Source: Capra hircus (Eukaryota > Chordata > Mammalia > Artiodactyla > Bovidae). From it: a stretch of DNA of 64,000 nt. This document shows positions 11,562 to 23,654 of the stretch, one piece after another (positions within the stretch are counted from its first letter, which is position 1; every line of letters begins with the position of its first letter). Location of the stretch: the NCBI RefSeq assembly GCF_001704415.2, contig NC_030817.1, forward strand, positions 30,949,550 through 31,013,549. The letters are read 5' to 3'. The translations under genes were made by a program, and so were the position numbers. The notes beneath the pieces were generated by a model. The model had not been told where the DNA came from. It did no database searches and saw only the letters and a list, made by a program, of their open reading frames with translations.

Positions 11562-13002
11562 ATGGGCCTGATTGTGTCTCTTCGTATTTATATGTTGAAG
11601 TCCTAATCCCTAGTCCCTCAGAATGTGACTGTATTTGGGTCTTTAAAGAGGTAACTAATGTTAAATAAATGAGGTCATTCAATTCAGTTCAGTTCAGGCG
11701 CTCAGTCATGTCCGACTCATTGTGACCCCATGAATCACAGCATGCCAGGCCTCCCTGTCCATCACCAACTCCTGGAGTTCACTCAGACTCACATCCATCG
11801 AGTCAGTGATGCCATCCAGCCATCTCATCCTCTGTCGTCCCCTTCTCCTGACCCCAATCCCTACCGGCATCAGAGTCTTTTCCAATGAGTCAACTCTTCG
11901 CATGAGGTGGCCAAAGTACTGGAGTTTCAGCTTTAGCATCATTCCTTCCAATGAACTCCCAGGACTGATTTCCTTTAGAATGGACTGGTTGGATCTCCTT
12001 GCAGTCCACGGGACTCTCAAGAGTCTTCTCCAACACCACAGTTCAAGAGCATCAATTCTTCGGCACTCAGCCTTCTTCACAGTCCAACTCACACATCCAT
12101 ACATGACCACAGGAAAATCCATAGCCTTGACTAGACGGACCTTAATAGGCAATGTAATGTCTCTGCTTTTCAATATGCTATGCAAGTTGGTCATACTTTT
12201 CTTCCAAGAAGTAAGCGTCTTTTAATTTCATGGCTGCAATCACCATCTGCAGTGATTTTGGAGCCCCCAAAAATAAAGTCTGACACTGTTTCCCCAACTA
12301 TTTCCCATGAAGTGATGGGACCAGATGCCATGATCTTTGTTTTCTGAATGTTGAGCTTTAAGACAACTTTTTCACTCTCCTCTTTCACTTTCATCAAGGG
12401 GCTTTTTAGTTCCTCTTCACTTTCTGCCATAAGGGTGGTGTCATCTGCATATCTGAGGTTATTGATATTTCTCCTGGAAATCTTGATTCCAGCTTGTACT
12501 TCTTCCAGCCCAGCATTTCTCATGATGTACTCTGTATATAAATTAAATAAGCAGGGTGACAATATACAGCCTTGACGTACTCCTATTCCTGTTTGGAACC
12601 AGTCTGTTGTTTCATGTCCAGTTCTAACTGTTGCTTCCTGACCTGCATATAGGTTTCTCAAGAGGCAGGTTAGGTGGTCTGGTATTCTCATCTCTTTCAG
12701 AATTTTCCACAGTTTATTGTGATCCACACAGTCAAAGGCTTTGGCATAGTCAATAGTGAGCACTAATTCAGTATCACTGGTGTCTATATGAAGAGGAGAT
12801 TAGGACATAGACACAAAGGGGAAGACCATGCGAAGATACAGAGTACAATTACAAGTACAGAAGAGAGGCTGCAGAAGAGACCAACCCTGCTGACATCTTA
12901 ATCTTGGACTCTGGCCAAGAACTGTGAGGAAATAAATTTTTGTTGTTTAAGTCATCCAGTCTGTGATACTTTGTTATGGCAGTCCTAGAAAACTAATAAA
13001 TT
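11562..13002 (+). repeat. MaLR-like solo LTR (MLT1-type), split by BovB
   Basis: Two pieces, about 11562-11679 and 12756-13002, together read as one old LTR. The left has ATGTTGAAGTCCTAATCCC and the right ends in a TTTGTTATGGCAGTCCTAG-type terminus. A BovB LINE is inserted between them. It is non-coding; the family name is tentative and from memory of typical MaLR wording. Confidence 0.5.
11680..12755 (-). mobile_element. BovB LINE fragment, minus (sense to LRRC9)
   Basis: The 3' end, with its GTTCAGTTCAG tail, is on the left. Minus-strand frames 12763-12191 and 12194-11706 encode the reverse-transcriptase fingers/palm with the catalytic YADD motif and the C-terminal RTE region. The frames are broken near 12190. 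It is 5' truncated and inserted inside an old LTR. Its middle part is almost identical to the copy at 17.8-18.6 kb. Confidence 0.93.
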
Positions 13003-13576
13003 ACTGAATATGTGATCCCACTTTCTTGGAATTCTTCTCTTTGTAATTTAACATATTTCATAGATTTAAGATGCCAACAATTGTTAAGATATGTCAATAT
13101 TTTGTGTATACTAAGAAAGGGAAAAAAAGCTCAGCTAGATAAACTATGCCATCAATTAAGGTACCACCTGATTTCAAGATGTTAAAATATTAAAGGGGGT
13201 GTTTCAGAATGGATGAAATATGGGAAATTTATCTTATTTTTATTCTTTAGAGAAATTGATAACATCATAACCTTCAATAAAATTGAAAAGAATTAAATCA
13301 GACAATTAAATTGAAACATTACCAATGCCTTACCTATAAATGAAAAGAAGTCTATTAAGTCAGATTAAGAAAAATGACTCAGTTGTGTATCACTTTCAAA
13401 ATATTATGTATTTGGACTGTCACTTTTAATATTTTATATCCAGTGGTATAAAAATCACATGAGATAGCTTAAGTGTTGAATAATATCTATGGTAGCATGT
13501 TTTTGGCCATTATTCACTTTAGAGTGCTCATTAAACATATTTAAGAAAGAGAACTCTAAAACAACAATGCTAAATG

Positions 13577-14734
13577 AGATCAAATTGCCAACATCCGCTG
13601 GATCATGGAAAAAGCAAGAGAGTTCAGAAAAACATCTATTTCTGCTTTATTGACTATGCCAAAGCCTTTGACTGTGTGGATCACAATAAAGTGTGGAAAA
13701 TTCTGAAAGAGATGGGAATACTAGACCACCTGACCTGCCTCTTGAGAAATCTGTATGCAGGTCAGGAAGCAACAGTTAGAACTGGACATGGAAAAACAGA
13801 CTGGTTCCAAATAGGAAAAGGAGTACATCAAGGCTGTATATTGTCACCCTGCTTATGTAACTTCTATGCAGAGTACATCATGAGAAACGCTGGACTGGAA
13901 AAAGCACAAGCTGGAATCAAGATTTCCAGGAGAAATATCAATAACCTCAGATATGCAGATGACACCACCCTTATGGCAGAAAGTGAAGAGGAACTAAAAA
14001 GCCTCTTGATGAAAGTGAAAGAGGAGAGTGAAAAAGTTGTCCTAAAAGCTCAACATTCAGAAAATGAAGATCATGGCATCTGGTCCCATCACTTCATGGG
14101 AAATAGATGGGGAAACAGTGGAAACAGTGTCAGACTTTATTTTGGGGGGCTCCAAAATCACTGCATATGGTGACTGCAGTCATGAGATTAAAAGATGCTT
14201 ACTCCTTGGAAGACAAGTTATGACCAATCTAGATAGCATATTCAAAAGCAGAGACGTTACTTTGCCCACTAAGGTCCATCTAGTCAAGGATATGGTTTTT
14301 CCTGTGGTCATGTATGGATGTGAGAGCTGGACTGTGAAGAAGGCTGAGCACCGAAGAATTGATGCTTTTGAACTGTGGTGTTGGAGAAGACTCTTGAGAG
14401 TCCCTTGGACTGCAAGAAGATCCAACCAGTCCATTCTAAAGGAGATCAGCTCTGGGATTTCTTTGGAAGGAATGATGCTAAAGCTGAAACTCCAGTACTT
14501 TGGCCACCTCATGCGAAGAGTTGACTCATTGGAAAAGACTCTGATGCTGGGAGGGATTGCGGGCAGGAGGAGAAGGGGACGACAGAGGATGAGATGGCTG
14601 GATGGCATCACTGACTCGATGGATGTGAGTCTGAGTGAACTCCAGGAGTTGGTGATGGACAGGGAGGCCTGGCGTGCTGTGATTCATGGGGTCGCAAAGA
14701 GTCGGACACGACTGAGTGACTGAACTGAACTGAA
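13577..14734 (+). mobile_element. BovB LINE fragment, plus
   Basis: This is a 5'-truncated copy starting in the reverse-transcriptase domain (FIDYAKAFDCVDHNK). It has the YADD catalytic motif in the frame 13574-14173, then a frameshift near 14060-14170 into the C-terminal frame 14064-14723. It ends in ACTGAACTGAACTGAA. It is among the better-preserved copies here. Confidence 0.93.
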
Positions 14735-16128
14735 ATGTGATTTCAGGGAACTTAAATTTCTATGACTAGCAGAATTTGCCACTCTTTGAAAATTCCCACT
14801 TATTTAAGTAGATAGTTAAATTTTAGATAAATTTGGCTCTTAATCCTTAAGAATCTAACTTGCTTCCCTACAGCCCCACCCTGCTCTTTCCCTAAAGACT
14901 TTTCTACCATTTTAGCAAATTTAATCCAGCAGATGAAATGTAGGTTCATTAACTCTGATATATCCTGGCATTACCTTATCTTATTACTGCCCACATTTCT
15001 GTACTTTCTACAGCTTTTGCTCTCTTCTCCCTTTAAACTGACCTTAAAATTTTCTATCTCCTCCTGCTCTGTATCTTTAACCTAACTGACCTCTTTACAA
15101 ACCTTCAAATATGATCATAACTTCACTAGGTACCATCCCTTACCTATTTTTCAAGGGCAAGTTCCTGGAACATGCAGCCTCTAACCTCTTGTTTTCCCTG
15201 CCTATCCAATAATTTTCCACACTTCCAAATCTGATACTCTGAAGGTTACCAGTGGTTTCCTTTTTGTTGAATCCAATTGTCTACATCCAATATTCTTTTC
15301 ACAGGTCTCATTCTTTTCATCATTTGACTTTGGTCAATCACCCTTTTTTTCCTGACATTGAGAGTTTGTATGTCTTGGTTTTCTTTCAAAATTTCTTGAA
15401 TGACTCCTCTGCTGGTTCTTCTTTTCCCAGCTTTCTTAATGCTGGGAATGGGGTGTGGGAGGGAATTATTGAGAGGTAGTGGGGGGAGTTGTGTCTCTAC
15501 ATATCTTTTTGGCTTTTCATTCTTTCTCTCTTATCATTATTTTTAAATAAGCACATACACTATGACTTGACCTATCACCTCTACTGGGATAATTCTAAAC
15601 TATACATCTCCAGTTCTGATCTGTGGTCCAGTACCACTACTTGAAAAAGTTTCCATTTTTATGTCTCAGAGTGGTCACAACACTATCCTCTCCCTAGCTT
15701 TAGAAATTTGTTTTCCAATGTCTTAATGAAAGCATGAAAACATCCTGAACTATTTTTCTCTCCTTGTATATTTAGTCACTAAGTCCTAATATTTACTTCT
15801 TTTAAACAACCTTTTGGACTCCCCCTTTATTCACCCTTTCCACTGACACCATGACACCATTGTAGTCTCAGCCCTTATTTATGTCATTCATACTGAATAA
15901 AAAATGCATGTGCTTTGGTGAGCTAGAATGCAATCTTCTATAGCCCTAGAACATTGCATTTACATTATTTATATAAATAACTCAAGATAAGCCCATTTGT
16001 GAATACTCAAATATTTTTGTCAATGAATCTGTTCTAATATTGATGCTTATATCTGCTTTCAAAATAGGATGATAATCAAGTCAGTTTTTAATAATAAAGA
16101 CTTACACATTAACAGTGTTGCTACTCAC
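14735..16128. other. Intronic sequence without a recognised gene
   Basis: This is C/T-rich plus-strand sequence, especially 14850-15900, that looks like old degenerate interspersed repeats. No splice-bounded LRR exon or convincing open frame was found before the LRRC9 exon that starts at 16129. Confidence 0.4.
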
Positions 16129-16265
16129 CCTGAAGAAAAAGGAATTTTAAGTTTCTTAGTCTGTTAAGTTGTAGCTGAATCAAATTACAAATTCCATTGT
16201 AGCCCAAATGAAGAACTTCTAAACTGTTCATTATTGGAGGCAAATTTTCACTGCTCGTTGTATCT
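16129..16265 (-). CDS. LRRC9: LRRC9 coding exon (window exon 12)
   Basis: This exon is 137 nt: one base finishing an arginine codon, 45 codons, then one base of a glycine codon. The acceptor is TTTGTGTTTCAG and the donor is GTGAGT. The peptide continues the polar loop (DTTSSENLPPIMNS), then returns to repeats with LEVLHLGYNGICNLIQL and LKFLFLQ. It has no ATG-started frame of usable length and was found from splice signals and phase. A Bov-A2 SINE lies about 80 bp upstream in the intron. Confidence 0.92.
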
Positions 16266-16347
16266 CTGAAACACAAATGTCAGTTTGGCCCTTAAATTTA
16301 ATTTCAAATTAGCTGTTTGTATAAACATAAAAAGGCAGTTTACTATG

Positions 16348-16614
16348 CTGCTGCTAAGTCACTTCAGTTGTGTCCAACTCTGTGTGACCCCATAGATGGC
16401 AGCCAACCAGGCTCCCGTCCCTGGGATTCTCCAGGCAAGAATACTGGAGTGGGTTGCCATTTCTTTCTCCAGTGCATGAAAGTGAAAAGTGGAAGTGAAG
16501 TTGCTCAGTTGTGTCCGACTCTTTGCGACCCCATGGACTATAGCCTACCAGGCTCCTCCATCCATGGGATTTTCCAGGCAAGAGTACTGGAGTGGGTTGC
16601 CATTGCCTTCTCCA
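16348..16614 (-). mobile_element. Bov-A2 SINE close to an LRRC9 exon
   Basis: This is a dimeric Bov-A2 in minus orientation. The flanks AGTTTACTATG (16337-16347) and AGTTTATTATG (16615-16625) are an 11-bp target-site duplication with one change. It sits about 80 bp from the LRRC9 exon ending at 16265. Confidence 0.92.
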
Positions 16615-16820
16615 AGTTTATTATGTACTTACTATAAATTGAAAAAAAAAGAATGAATTTACTAATAGAGCAAATTAAGCTATAACATTCTGCCTTTATA
16701 ATTCATATAATAATCACTTTTTCTTCTTTAAAATCAGTTTTATATGATAAAAACAAAGAAATACAGAGTTACTCAGAATTAAAAGCAACAGCTGGTACAA
16801 TCAGGCAAGAAAAAGAAAAA

Positions 16821-17432
16821 AACAGTGACAGACTTTATTTTCTTGGGCTCCAAAATCACTAGAGATGGTGACTGCAGCCATGAAATTAAAAGACACTTGC
16901 TCCTTGGAAGAAAAGCTATGACAAACCTTGACAGTGTATTAAAAAGTACAGACATTACTCTGTCAACAAAGGTCCATCTAGTCAAAGCTATGGTTTTTCC
17001 AGTACTCATGTACAGATGTAAGAGTTGGACCAGAAAGAAGGACAAGTGCTGAAGAATCGATGCTTTTTGAACTGTAGTGTTAGGAAAGACTCTTGAGAGT
17101 CCCTTGGAAAGCAAGGAGATCAACCTGTCAATCCTAAAGGAAATCAATCCTGAATATTCATTGGAAGGGCTGATGCTGAAGCTGAACCTCCAATACTTTG
17201 GCCACCTAATGTGAAGAGCCGACTCATTAGAAAAGACCCTGATGCTGGGAAGGATTGAAGGCAGGAGGAGAAGGGGATGACAGAGGATGAGATGGTTGGA
17301 TGGCATCACTGACTTAATGGATATAAGTTTGAGCAAGCTCTGGTAGATGATGAAGGACAAGGCAGCCTGGTGTGCTGCAGTCTATGGGGTTGCAAACAGT
17401 CTGACATGACTGAGCAACTGAACAGCAACAAA
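16821..17432 (+). mobile_element. Older BovB LINE 3' fragment, plus
   Basis: The BovB C-terminal region and 3' end are recognisable (TGGTGACTGCAGCCATGAAA and a CTGAGCAACTGAAC-like terminus), with multiple stops and small deletions. It is more diverged than the 13.6-kb copy, so it is probably an older insertion. Confidence 0.88.
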
Positions 17433-19745
17433 TCTAGATTGGAAAGGAATTGGTAAAACTGTCTTTATTCTCAGATGACATGATCATGTATTTAAAAAAT
17501 CTGAAGGAATACACCAAAAACAAAACAAAACTATCATTGCACCAATAAATTAATTCATGAAGATACAGGGTAAAAGGTTAATATACAAAAATCAATTGAA
17601 TATCTATACATCTGTAATAACTGAGAATGAAATTAAGACTTTGTTCACAATATTATGAAAAATGATAAAATACTTCAGAAAAAATTAACAAAAGGAATGC
17701 AAAATGTATACACAGAAGACTACAAAACATTGCTGAGATAAATTAAAGATATAAATGAATAGCGAAAAATCTCATGTTCACACAGGAGAAGACTATTACT
17801 TCTACTTCAGTTCAGTAGCTCAGTCCTGTCTGACTCTTTGTGACCCCATGAATCGCAGCACGTCAGGCCTACCTGTCTATCACCAACTCCCGGAGTGCAC
17901 CCAAACTCATGTCCATCGAGTCAGTGATGCCATCTAGCTAAATCATCCTCTGTCGTCCCCTTCTCTTCCTGCCCCCAATCCCTCCCAGCATCAGAATCTT
18001 TTCTAATGAGTCAGTTCTTCGCATGAGGTGGCCAAAGTATTGGAGTTTCAGCTTTAGCATCATTCCTTCCAATGAACTCCCAGGACTGATCTCCTTTGGA
18101 ATGGACTGGTTGGATCTCCTTGCAGTCCACGGGACTCTCAAGAGTCTTCTCCAACACCACAGTTCAAAAGCATCAATTCTCGGTGCTCAGCCTTCTTCAC
18201 AGTCCAACTCACACATCCATACATGACCACAGGAAAATCCATAGCCTTGACTAGACGGACCTTAATAGGCAATGTAATGTCTCTGCTTTTCAATATGCTA
18301 TGCAAGTTGGCCATACTTTTCTTCCAAGAAGTAAGCGTCTTTTAATTTCATGGCTGCAATCACCATCTGCAGTGATTTTGGAGCCCCCAAAAATAAAGTC
18401 TGACACTGTTTCCCCAACTATTTCCCATGAAGTGATGGGACCAGATGCCATGATCTTTGTTTTCTGAATGTTGAGCTTTAAGACAACTTCTTCACTCTCC
18501 TCTTTCACTTTCATCAAGAGGCTTTTTAGCTCCTCTTCACTCTCTGCCATAAGGGAGGTGTCGTCTGCATATCTGAGGTTACTGATATTTCTCCCGGCGA
18601 TCTTGATTCCAGCAGTAGTTCTCCCAAAATTGATTAACAGAATCAATTCAATCTCTATCATAGTCTGGCAGGTTTTCTCCCTTTTCTTTCTCTCCAAAAA
18701 ATAACCATCTCATCATAGCATTTATGAGGAAATGCAAATAACCCAGAATATCTAAAATAATCTTTGAAAAGAATAAGGTTGGAGGGCTTACATTGCCTGA
18801 TTTCAAAACTTATAAAGCTGCAATAATCAAACCAGTCTGGAACTTGCAAAAGGACAGACTCACAGATCAATGGAATAGAATTAAGAGTCCAGAAATAAAC
18901 TTCTACAGTTATAGTCAATTGATTTTCAACAAAGTTACCAAGGCTATTCAATTTACCCCCCACATCTTATCTCACAATATATACAAAAATAAACTCAAAA
19001 TACACTCAAAATCGATTTAGAGTCCTAAATGTAAGAGAAAAAAAATTTCTTGAAGAAATCATGAGAAAATCTTTGTAACCTCAGGTTAGGCAAAGAGTTC
19101 TTAGGTACAACAACATCATAATCTGTAAGAGAAAAAGTTGATATATTGGACTTTATCAAAATTAAAATTCTTTTAAAAGATATCATTCAAGAAAACATAA
19201 AGACAAGCCACACGTTTAGAGAAAAATACTTGTAAATCATTTATTTGATAAAGGTGTTGTCCAGAATATTTGATGAATTTAATCATAAAAACCCAAGCAG
19301 CGTAACTGAAAAATAAGCAACATATTTAAACAGGCAGTCACCAAATAAGATAAAATAATGGCTAATAAGCATATTAAAACTGCTCAACATTAGTCATAAG
19401 GGAAATGCAAATTAAAACCACAGTAAGATACTTCTTTAACTCCATTAGGATGGCTGTAATAATAAATGTAGACAAATGTTGGTGAGGATACAGGGAAATT
19501 AGAACCCTCAAAACTTTTTTTGGTAATGGAATTTGGTACAACCACTTTGGAAAAGAGTGTGGCAGTTTCTTAAGAAGTTGACTCAGGAATTTCACACTTA
19601 GATGTCTACATTTTTTATTACAGCCATTCTAATGGAGTTAAAGAAGTATCATATTGTGGTTTTAATTTGAATTTCCTCATGACTAATGTTGAATTGTACA
19701 CAAAGGGTAAGTGTTATGGTATGTGAATTATATCTCAAGAAAAAA
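17420..19745 (+). mobile_element. Old L1 LINE ORF2 region, split by BovB
   Basis: Plus-strand blocks at about 17433-17800 and 18615-19745 correspond to adjoining parts of L1 ORF2 and resume in order around the BovB at 17.8-18.6 kb. Frames are heavily broken. The younger BovB therefore inserted into an existing L1. Confidence 0.72.
17804..18612 (-). mobile_element. BovB LINE fragment, minus, nested in L1
   Basis: The 3' end is at the left (CAGTTCAGTAGCTCAGTC). The reverse-transcriptase part carries YADD in the minus frame 18697-18290. The shared wording with 12.07-12.48 kb is nearly base-for-base, including unusual variants not found in the other copies. Confidence 0.92.
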
Positions 19746-20021
19746 ACACAAACAACAACAACAATCCACAGTTCTTAAACATACAAGGATTTTTCTTTTA
19801 CTTCTTCCATTTTTTTACAATATGAGTATGAAATGGAAGCAGCAGGGAAAAACAATAACAAAGGAGTAATTTAGTATATTTTTATTTACAAAGTTTATTT
19901 TTTGCTAGGCAGCTATTAAGTATTAAATAAGCTAAATGTATGTTACTACTGGCATCGATATGACTAACTGCTTTTAAAATTCCCACAAAAATTATTTAGA
20001 GTTGTAAAAAAAGAATAATAC

Positions 20022-20161
20022 CTGTTTATTTTTGAAGTTCCTTGCTGCCCATAGCCACTTGAAGGCACTTTCTGGTAGAGCAGTTGTCTACTGGTCAAGT
20101 GAGTCTGAGGTTTTAGTCGGGGTATGATTGATTCAATATGGTTATAGTTTAGGCATAACAC
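20022..20161 (-). CDS. LRRC9: LRRC9 coding exon (window exon 11)
   Basis: This exon is 140 nt: 46 codons plus two bases of an arginine codon. The acceptor is TTTCTGTAG before GTGTTATG and the donor is GTATTATT. The start VLCLNYNHIESIIPRL completes a leucine-rich repeat begun in the previous exon. The rest (QLLYQKVPSSGYGQQGTSKI) is a polar loop rich in S, G and Q, probably a disordered insertion inside the repeat array. Confidence 0.94.
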
Positions 20162-20785
20162 CTACAGAAAGAATCCATGATTACTCAGCTATTAAAATAT
20201 GAATGGTGCTGTATATATATCTTTGGTTTGAGGTTATCATCATCCTAAAAACTATTAAGATGCTATGGATAAAACTTGGACTATACAACATAACTTAATA
20301 TATTAGTGTTAACAATGACAAATTTTTATGTCCCAAATTGTCTGGATTTCACTTTGAAAGTGTTTTTTATTATCTGACATGCTGAGAAATGACACCATTT
20401 CTGACAAAGTAATGGAGACCCTAGAAAGCTGCTCAACTTTCTCAATCTGTACTCCTGACTTCTCCAAGCTTTATTTAGATGAAATAACTCTTTAGTTGGA
20501 CAGATTGTTATTTGCCTAAGTTTAAGAGGCCTCAGGAAATGTCTCAAATCTATAAGACAGAAGGCAATGAGGCTGCTTTGAGAACCACAGTGCCCTCCAA
20601 CTTCACGCATGACAGAGGCAGCTTTCCATCCCATCTTCTATTAGAGAGGAAGATTCACTGCTTATAAGATAATCACATAAAACTGAGGTTATTTGAAATC
20701 ACTTTGGGAAGTAGTACTTTTTTTCTCGCTGAAAAAATGCTTTAGGAAAAATAATTTCTTTTCTTTAATGATATAAATAACATTT

Positions 20786-22812
20786 TCAGTTCAGTTCAGT
20801 CGCTCTGTTGTGTCAGACTCTTTGAGACGCCATGAATTGCAGCAGGCCAGGCCTCCCTGTCCATCACCAACTCCCAGAGTGCACTCAAACTCACATCTGT
20901 CGAGTCGGTGATACCATCCAGCCATCTCATCCTCTGTCGTACCCTTTTCCTCCTGCCCTCAACCCCTCCCAGCATCAGAGTCTTTTCCAAACTCAACTAT
21001 TCGCATGAGGTGGCCAAAATATTGGAGTTTCAGCTTTAGCATCATTCCTTCCAAAGAACACCCAGGACCAATCTCCATTAGTAAGGACTGGTTGGATCTC
21101 CTTGCAGTCCAAGGGACTCTCAGGAGTCTTCTCCAACACCACAGTTCAAAAGCATCAATTCTTCGGTGCTCAGCTTTCTTCAGAGTCCAACTCTCACATC
21201 CATACATGATCACTGGAAAAACCATAGCCTTGACTAGACGGACCTTTGTTGGCAAAGTAACGTCTCTGCTTTTGAATATGCTGTCTAGGTTTGTCATAAC
21301 TTTCCTTCCAAGGAGTAAGTGTCTTTTTAATTTCATGGCTGCAATCACCATCTGCAGTGATTTTGGAGCCTCCCAAAATAGTCTGACACTGTTTCCACTG
21401 TTTCCCCATCTATTTCCCATGAAGTGATGGGACCAGATGCCATGATCTTCGTTTTCTGAATGTTGAGCTTTAAGCCAACTTTCTCACTTTCATCAAGAGG
21501 CTTTTTAGCTCCTCTTCACTTTCTGCCATAAGGGTGGTGTTATCTGCATATCTGAGGTCATTGATATTTCACCCAGCAATCTTGATTGCAGCTTGTGTTT
21601 CTTCCAGCCAGCATTTCTCATGATGTGCTCTGCATAGAAGTTAAATAAGCAGGATGACAATATACAGCCTTGAATACTCCTTTTCCCATTTGGAACCAGT
21701 CTGTTGTTCCATGTCCAGTTCTAAATGTTGCTGCCTGACCTCCACATAGGTTTCTGAAGAGGCAGGTCAGGTGGTCTGGTATTCCCATCTCTTTCAGAAT
21801 TTTCCACAATTTATTGTGATCCACACAGTCAAAGGCTTTGGCATCGTCAATAAAGCAGAAATAGATGTTTTTCTGGAACTCTCTTGCTTTTTCGATGATC
21901 CAGCAGATGTTGGCCATTTAATCTCTCATTCCTCTGCCTTTTCTAAAACTGGCTTGAACATTTGGAAGTTCATGGTTCACATATTGCTGAAGCCTGGCTT
22001 GGAGAATTTTGAGCATTACTTTACTAGTGTGTAAGATGAGTGCAATTGTGTGGCAGTTTGAGCACTCTTTGGCATTGCCTTTCTTTGGGATTGGAATGAA
22101 CACTGACCTTTTCCAGTCCTGTGGCCACTGCTGAGTTTTCCAAATTTGCTGGCATATTGAGGGCAGCACTTTCACAGCATCATCTTCCAGGATTTGAAAT
22201 AGCTCAACTGGAATTCCATCACCTCCACTAGCTTTGTCCATAGTGATGCTTTCTAAGGCCCACTTGACTTCACATTCCAGGATGTCTGGCTCTCGGTGAG
22301 TGATTATACCATCATGATTATCTTGGTCGTGAAGATCTTTTTTGTACAGTTCTTCTGTGTATTCTTGCCACCTCTTCTTGATATCTTCTGCTTCTGTTAG
22401 GTCCATACCATTTCTGTCCTTTATCGAGCCTGTCTTTGCATGAAATGTTCCCTTGGTATCTCTAATTTTCTTGAAGAGATCTCTAGTCTTCCCCATTCTG
22501 TTGTTTTCCTCTATTTCTTTGCATTGATCGCTGAGGAAGGCTTTCTTATCTCTTCTTGCTATTCTTTGGAACTCTGCATTCAGATGCTTATATCTTTCCT
22601 TTTCTCCTTTGCTTTTCAGTTCTTTTCTTTTCACAGCTATTTGTAAGCCCTCCCCAGACAGCCATTTTGCTTTTTTGCATTTCTTTTCCATGGGGATGGT
22701 CTTGATCCCTGTCTCCTGTACAATGTCAGGAACCTCATTCCATAGTTCATCAGGCCCTCTATCTATCAGATCTAGCCCCTTAAATCTATTTCTCACTTCC
22801 GCTGTATAATCA
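20786..22812 (-). mobile_element. BovB LINE, about 2 kb, minus (sense to LRRC9)
   Basis: The 3' end is at the left. A long minus frame 22796-21918 covers the region upstream of and into the reverse transcriptase (SVFIPIPKKGNAKEC). Further frames at 21917-21618 and 21420-20959 continue it after shifts. The endonuclease part is missing at the 5' side. It lies about 115 bp from the LRRC9 exon at 22927. Confidence 0.93.
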
Positions 22813-22926
22813 TAAATTTAATCATATTTAAATGTAATAAAATATACATTTTAGTCCAAAGTAAAGAAGATTACAACCTGCACTGAAAATTTTAAAAGAA
22901 AAAAAGAAAATTTGTGAGTGACTCAC

Positions 22927-23035
22927 CTTCACATTAGGCAGATAGATTAATCCACTGAATGAGGTAAGATTATTGTTCTGTAGATTCACATTACACACAT
23001 TTCTAAATTGGTCAACTGGAATCAAATCCACAGTT
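22927..23035 (-). CDS. LRRC9: LRRC9 coding exon (window exon 10)
   Basis: This is a 109-nt exon: one base completing the arginine codon, then 36 codons, ending in phase 0. The acceptor is CCTCAATTCAG and the donor is GTGAGT. It encodes TVDLIPVDQFRNVCNVNLQN followed by NNLTSFSGLIYLPNVK, opening a third leucine-rich repeat block. A large BovB copy starts about 115 bp downstream of the donor (toward lower coordinates). Confidence 0.94.
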
Positions 23036-23654
23036 CTGAATTGAGGCAGAGTAAATACAGTTATAACTTTAATGGGCATATTATATTGGTGAAATCTCTC
23101 ACATGTAACACCAGAGCCATTTTGAAAAATGTATCTGACAAATTCTATGAAAAATAATTGCCATAATATAAAATGTATGGATCAAATGATCAGATAAATA
23201 CATTTGTGTAAGAAAAATGACATAGAATTTCATTGACTTGAGAAATATGTGTATTACCACATAAACAGCACTATCATAAAAGAAACATCCAATTTCTTTA
23301 TAAATTCACATACGTGCTCATGAAAGCATAGTGAAGTTGATATGGTAATCCAAAAGATTTTCAGTTGTAAACTGTAGAGGATATATATGGAAGAGGTTAT
23401 TTCTGAAATGCCAGGAAGAGGTTTGGGATGGGAAAGAAAAGGAGAAAGGTAAGGTCTTTGAAAACAGTTTTCTGTGTAATCTCCTGAAAACTTTTATGGC
23501 ATTCCACCTTATAAGGATGGTTGGGTAATTTGTCAGAATGCTTGATTCCTAGTTGATAGCTTTAAAACTGTTTTACCTTCATTTGAGCTATGAAGAGCAT
23601 AAAGCTAAATCACCTTGCTCTGATCCCTTCTTTTTTAAGACATACCAATTTATT

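Noticed and set aside
20326..20634. 102-residue minus-strand open frame as an unannotated exon
   Set aside because: It does not show LRR spacing, family similarity or phase-compatible splice sites, and exons 10-11-12 already join in frame without it.
21918..22796. 292-residue minus-strand open frame as a host gene
   Set aside because: Same BovB coding region (SVFIPIPKKGNAKEC and neighbours), in a 5'-truncated minus-strand copy.
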